Under the pieces are notes generated by a model that was not told the origin of the DNA, ran no database searches, and saw only the letters and a program-made list of their open reading frames with translations. Both the position numbers and the translations under genes were made by a program. A stretch of 64,000 bases of DNA from Streptosporangiales bacterium. GTDB lineage: Bacteria; Actinomycetota; Actinomycetes; Streptosporangiales; Streptosporangiaceae. The DNA lies in contig WHSL01000001.1 of the NCBI GenBank assembly GCA_009380095.1, positions 1-64,000 on the forward strand. Direction: 5' to 3'. Every line of letters begins with the position of its first letter. Within the stretch, counting starts at the first letter, position 1. This document shows positions 60,450 through 64,000 of this stretch, piece by piece.

Positions 60450-62896
60450 TCGGCAACCCTAATCCGGCCTGACTTGAGAAGTTCGTTGACTGGCGCGGGT
60501 AGGTGGTACTGGAACCCGCCGCCCGGCTGCCCGAACCATGGCCTAACGATGCCTGTTTGCACGGTAAATGGCTCCACCACTTCGTACGTGGTCACTCTTC
60601 TTGATGCCGCCTTCTTTGACAATGCCCGCATTGCGAATGGCGTCCCTTCTGGAGAGGCGAACTCGCCACCATCTTCCGTAGGGTCATACCCATAACGGTC
60701 GAACCGGTGGCCGCCCGGCAATTCGACGTCCACGGGCGGTCCGTCGAACCCGTCCTGCTTTGGATAGGCGTAGTTATTGTCGCGGCCGCATAGTCCGCCC
60801 GTGTTGTGGACAAGCACTGCTCCAGCGCCGGCGCTGATGTAGTAGGTGTGGTGGGTGTTGACGGTGAGGTTGTGGACGGTGGCGTGGTGGGCGGTCCATT
60901 TCCTGGTGGCGGTGATTTGGACCCAGGTGCCGGCGCTGGTTTGAAGCCAGGTTCCCTTGGTGAGGTGACCGGCGTCTACCCAGGCGCGTTGTTTGGGGGT
61001 CCAGAAGGGGTGGCCGTCGGTGGCGGTGATGGTGGCGGTCTTGCCACCCTTCTTGCCATCGACGTCGACGGTGAGCTTGACCAGGTGTTTGGTGCCGTGG
61101 CCGACGATCTCCGCGGTGACGAGTTCCGCTGAGGTCTTCCCGGTGACCGGATCGGTGGCCAGTACCCGATCTCCGACCCTGACGTCCTTGATCGGTTTGC
61201 GTTTCCCGTCGGCCATCACCACCCGTGCGCCGGGCACGAAGCTGTTGCAGTCGAGCTGCTTGACCCGGCGGCTGGTCCGCCACCATTCCTTGGCACCATT
61301 GACGAGGTCGCCGCCGAGGTTCCAGATGCGTTTGAGCAGGGCGGCGCCTTGCTTCCATTTCCAAGGTGCGCCGTACTTGGCAAGGAGTTTGCCGGCGAGC
61401 CCACCGACGAAACTGGCGGCGACGTTCAACGCTGTGGCGCCGCAGGCGCCGAGGTCACCCTTGGTGAAGCAGTCCAGTGCGTCGGTGATGCCGAGCTCGT
61501 CGGCGGCGATCTGCACCAGCGCCTTGGCCGCGGAGATCACCTTGGCCTTCGCCTCGGCTGCGGCGATCCGGGCGCTCTGCAGTCGGCGGGCGGCTTCCTT
61601 GTCCCGGGCGTAGTCGGAGCCGCTGGAGCCGCCGTTGCTCTTCTGCTGCTTGGCCAGGCATTTCTTGCAGGGGGTGTTGTCGTAGTAGTGGACCTTGCCG
61701 GTTCCGGGGTTGTATTCGCAGCCGGTGCCGCAGTGGGGCTTTTCTCCGGTGGGGTCGGCGTAGGTGATGGGGCTGTTGTCGGCGTAGGCGTAGGCGTTGA
61801 GGCTGGCCGGCCGGTTCGGTTCCAGGACGGGGTCGACGGTGGTGAAGCGACCCGTTGAGGGGTCGTATTCGCGGGCGCCGAGGTGCACCAGGCCGGTGGT
61901 TGCGTCGTTGGTGCCGCCGACGTAGCCACGCTCGCCGGGGAAGACGCCTTCGGCGCCGCGCTGGGTGCCGAAGGGGGTGTAGTAGCGGCGGGAGCGTTCC
62001 CCGGTGACCGCGTTGATCGCGGTCATGGCGGTGCCGTTGTGGTCACCGGTCAGCCAGTGCAGCTTCTTGTCGTTGGCCTGGGTGGCGACCGTGCGCCCGG
62101 CGTGGGTGTAGTAACGGGTGGCGGTGATCGCTCCGGTGCCGGCGGCCTTGCGTACCTCCATTCCGGGCAGGTACAGGGTTGTGGCGTCGGGGGCGCGGCG
62201 GATCAGGCGGGCACCGTCGGCGTCATACAGGAAGCTGGTGACCTTGCCGGCCTCGTCGGTCACCTTCGACAGGTGGCCCTGGTAGTCATACTCCGAGGTC
62301 TGCGACTTGCCGCCCTCGCTCCGCGAAACCGTGTTGCCTGCCGCGTCGTACTCGAAGCCAAGGCTGTTGGTGCCGCCCACCACGGTCTGCACCGCGTGGG
62401 GCCGCGGCTGGCCCGTGGAGGGGTAGTTGTAGGTGCGGGTGACGTCCGCGGCGCCGGCGAGGCCGTGCTGGGTTTCGGTTTTGCGGTTGCGGGCGTCGTC
62501 GTAGGTGAAGGACTGCCAGTACGGGTACGGCCCGCCCACCGTCGACGCCGATGGCCCGGTGTCACAGGAGGTGTCGGCGCTGTTGGGGGTTGTCCAGGCC
62601 TTGGTGAGCTGCCGGAGCCCGTCGTAGGTGAAGCACTGCACGTCGGGTGTGCGCCCGGCGGCGGTGTCGGCGATGCGCTTGACGTTGCCTGCGTCGTCGT
62701 ACCGGTAGGTGGTGTCGGTGTCGTAGCCGGTGACGCCTCCGCGCTCGAGGAACGAGTAACAGCTCTGGGAGTTCGGCGAGTGTCTCGTGCATTTGGTCGA
62801 TGGCGAGCTCGGGGGTGGTAGACGTCGGTGGTGAGACCGCCTGCGGGCGGGAACCTCCACCGTTGACGGCCGCATGAAGCACCGGGCAGTGATCAC
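60446..62896 (-). CDS. 5'-truncated Rhs protein with HINT and TNT-type toxin domain
   Basis: 816 codons. Residues 1-55 do not resemble Rhs. From about 56 come YD repeats (YDTDTTYRYDDAGN) up to the core end GLVHLGAREYDPSTGRFTTVDP and NAYAYADNSPITYADPTGEKP. A hydrophobic linker (about 440-545) precedes the pretoxin HINT domain (about 550-698, CNSFVPGARV to LVHN). The tip (698-816) has GGHRFDRYGY, FAMRALSKK and FGQPGGGFQY, as in TNT NAD+ glycohydrolases. No signal peptide or secretion domain remains. Probably a silent or orphan toxin cassette. Confidence 0.88.
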   Translation of the reverse strand: MITARCFMRPSTVEVPARRRSHHRRLPPPSSPSTKCTRHSPNSQSCYSFLERGGVTGYDTDTTYRYDDAGNVKRIADTAAGRTPDVQCFTYDGLRQLTKAWTTPNSADTSCDTGPSASTVGGPYPYWQSFTYDDARNRKTETQHGLAGAADVTRTYNYPSTGQPRPHAVQTVVGGTNSLGFEYDAAGNTVSRSEGGKSQTSEYDYQGHLSKVTDEAGKVTSFLYDADGARLIRRAPDATTLYLPGMEVRKAAGTGAITATRYYTHAGRTVATQANDKKLHWLTGDHNGTAMTAINAVTGERSRRYYTPFGTQRGAEGVFPGERGYVGGTNDATTGLVHLGAREYDPSTGRFTTVDPVLEPNRPASLNAYAYADNSPITYADPTGEKPHCGTGCEYNPGTGKVHYYDNTPCKKCLAKQQKSNGGSSGSDYARDKEAARRLQSARIAAAEAKAKVISAAKALVQIAADELGITDALDCFTKGDLGACGATALNVAASFVGGLAGKLLAKYGAPWKWKQGAALLKRIWNLGGDLVNGAKEWWRTSRRVKQLDCNSFVPGARVVMADGKRKPIKDVRVGDRVLATDPVTGKTSAELVTAEIVGHGTKHLVKLTVDVDGKKGGKTATITATDGHPFWTPKQRAWVDAGHLTKGTWLQTSAGTWVQITATRKWTAHHATVHNLTVNTHHTYYISAGAGAVLVHNTGGLCGRDNNYAYPKQDGFDGPPVDVELPGGHRFDRYGYDPTEDGGEFASPEGTPFAMRALSKKAASRRVTTYEVVEPFTVQTGIVRPWFGQPGGGFQYHLPAPVNELLKSGRIRVAE

Positions 62897-62945
62897 AGCG
62901 TCTTTGGCGGCGCGATGCCCGCCGATCCCGTCGGCTGCTTGTTGA

Positions 62946-63572
62946 TTAAGCCGAGCCGGGACGGAGCTCGGCTGCTGCGAGGGGTTGCCAGCGCCACAGG
63001 TTCTCGGGTCCGTCTTGGTTGACCAGGCTGATCTTGTCGATGGTGACGTCGCGTCGCGGGAGTTCCCTGCCGAGGGCGCAGATCACGGGCTCGGCCGGCT
63101 GGCTCGTGCTGCTGTAGGCCAGCGTGACGTGTGGAGTCCACGGTGCGTTTTCGAGTTCGCCGTCCTGTCCGGTTACATCGCGCGTGGCAGCCTGGGCTGC
63201 GGCCAGCAGCGGGTCGAGGTCGCCATCGGCTCGGACCAGTACAGCCTCGGGGTGGTAGAGCACGCGCGACAGTGACATCCGGATCGGCGGGACGGGTTCG
63301 AGGATCCGTTGTGCCGCGGCCGCCATCTGGTCCGCCTGCTCGTCGGTGATGTCCTCGCGGAGGCCGGCTACCAAGACGGTCAGGTGGAGCCACTCCGCAG
63401 GTGTGAAGTCAAGTCCGTGGAGTCCCTCGAGGCGGTCGCGTGCTTCGTCGAGCACGGCGCGCGCGGCGGAGTCAGCGCCGAGGAGGACGTGCCAGTAGAT
63501 CCGGCCTGTCCCCAGCGGCAGCATCGTCCTGCGGCTCCATCGGTCCTGCATCTCGGTGGGGAGCGGACTCAA
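62946..63572 (-). CDS. 2H phosphoesterase (2'-5' RNA ligase-like)
   Basis: 208 residues from TTG 63572, which has GAGGAG at about 6 bp; ATG 63551 lacks a ribosome binding site. Two HxT motifs are present (EWLHLTVLV and PHVTLAYSS), defining the 2H fold that hydrolyses or ligates 2'-5' or cyclic phosphate bonds. Also seen: GRIYWHVLLG and DISLVNQDGPENLWRW-like ends. Overlaps the downstream end of the XRE-type regulator gene by about 100 bp. Native substrate unknown. Confidence 0.82.
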   Translation of the reverse strand: MSPLPTEMQDRWSRRTMLPLGTGRIYWHVLLGADSAARAVLDEARDRLEGLHGLDFTPAEWLHLTVLVAGLREDITDEQADQMAAAAQRILEPVPPIRMSLSRVLYHPEAVLVRADGDLDPLLAAAQAATRDVTGQDGELENAPWTPHVTLAYSSTSQPAEPVICALGRELPRRDVTIDKISLVNQDGPENLWRWQPLAAAELRPGSA

Positions 63573-64000
63573 GGGATCTCCTCGGTGACGGCAACGCGGC
63601 GGTGTTGAACTCGCGAATCTGCTCACGAATCGCGGCCGCATCCCCCGACCCCTGGAACCGGGGATCGTTGAGCCGCTTGTCCATGTGGACAAGGTAATTG
63701 GTGATCGTCGACAGGCGATACTCCGGCGGCAGAGCGAGGACCGGGACCATCTCGGCGGCGGCTCGCTCGAGGTCGCTGAGCATGACGTGGGCGATCGCCG
63801 CCCCGAATCGGACTTGCGCCCACGTCGCGTACACGTACGGTTCGCCGGCAGCCCAGCCTTCATCGGCGAGCGCGGCCGCGCGCAGAGCCGCCTCGGGGTC
63901 GGCCGTGTGCAGCGCGACGGACAGGGCGTACAGGGCGCGGCGGGGGCGCGTGCACGACCAGGGCGACACGCCAGAGTCGTCGTCAAGAGGGCCGGTGGCC
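63472..64000 (-). CDS. XRE/TPR-like regulator, C-terminal part (5' end beyond window)
   Basis: Open frame to the window edge on the minus strand. About 175 codons visible. Helical repeats (ALYALSVALHTADPEAALRAAALADEGW, RFGAAIAHVMLSDLERAAAEMVP) match the TPR-like half of actinobacterial XRE proteins. After AIREQIREFNTAALP, where homologues usually end, about 40 unrelated residues follow in the region that also encodes the 2H phosphoesterase. A frameshift or loss of the original stop is possible. Confidence 0.7.
   Translation of the reverse strand, partial: ATGPLDDDSGVSPWSCTRPRRALYALSVALHTADPEAALRAAALADEGWAAGEPYVYATWAQVRFGAAIAHVMLSDLERAAAEMVPVLALPPEYRLSTITNYLVHMDKRLNDPRFQGSGDAAAIREQIREFNTAALPSPRRSLESAPHRDAGPMEPQDDAAAGDRPDLLARPPRR

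Noticed and set aside
61000..61260. HINT domain as a self-splicing intein
   Set aside because: It is followed by a toxin tip rather than an extein continuing a host protein, as expected for a pretoxin HINT.
59396..64000. attR copy of the tRNA-Ile 3' end
   Set aside because: No repeat of the tRNA 3' terminal sequence was found to the right within the window.

Overview
The window is GC-rich DNA (mostly around 70% GC) from an actinomycete. Gene content and order are those of the chromosomal origin region of a Streptomyces/Streptosporangiales-type bacterium: rpmH-dnaA-oriC-dnaN-gnd-recF-DUF721-gyrB-gyrA-DUF3566-tRNA-Ile on the right, and yidC-jag-rsmG-parA-parB, trxA-trxB, rsmA-sigM, pseudokinase-murJ and pcnA on the left. 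A thermophilic Streptosporangiales member would fit, but the sequence alone does not fix the genus.

Layout. 1-5.8 kb: a partial XRE/TPR regulator, a DMT transporter divergent from an XRE-cupin regulator (shared inverted-repeat operator), dnaB and a MATE transporter. 5.8-9.5 kb: tandem secreted PGRP-type amidases and the rpsF-ssb-rpsR-rplI operon. 9.6-16.2 kb: a small membrane protein, endonuclease IV, two membrane glycosyltransferases (PIG-V and GT87 types), a class A PBP and a DUF5318 protein. 16.3-25.5 kb: padR-ino1, a five-gene peptide/nickel-type ABC importer and an MFS transporter. 25.5-36.7 kb: pcnA, a YbaK-type protein, DUF6049, murJ, a pseudokinase, sigM with its anti-sigma factor, and trxB-trxA. 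36.9-43.4 kb: a GNAT protein, an aminotransferase, a Ddl-like ligase, parS sites, parB-parA, rsmG and DUF6458. 43.5-46.4 kb: jag, yidC, yidD, rnpA and rpmH. 46.4-59.3 kb: dnaA, oriC, dnaN, gnd, recF, DUF721, gyrB, gyrA and DUF3566. 59.3-64 kb: tRNA-Ile(GAT), then an accessory segment.

How the genes work together. The core is replication and segregation: DnaA, oriC with an AT-rich unwinding element, DnaN, RecF, DnaB, gyrase, ParAB and three parS sites. It sits with envelope assembly (YidC/YidD/Jag, MurJ, the PBP, Ddl-like ligase, amidases) and thiol redox (TrxB/TrxA), the last behind a sequence that matches the SigR-type promoter consensus.

The segment most worth attention is the accessory region right of tRNA-Ile. 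It holds a 5'-truncated Rhs protein with a pretoxin HINT domain and a C-terminal TNT-type (NAD+ glycohydrolase-like) toxin domain. An 83-residue protein follows with an ATGA overlap and is the likely immunity protein. The toxin tip and immunity gene are visibly poorer in GC (about 57% by hand count) than the Rhs core. Other notable signals are a PadR-type palindrome, a long disordered DnaA domain II, DnaA boxes upstream of dnaB and inside recF, and a small coupled ORF where related genomes carry a Nudix gene.
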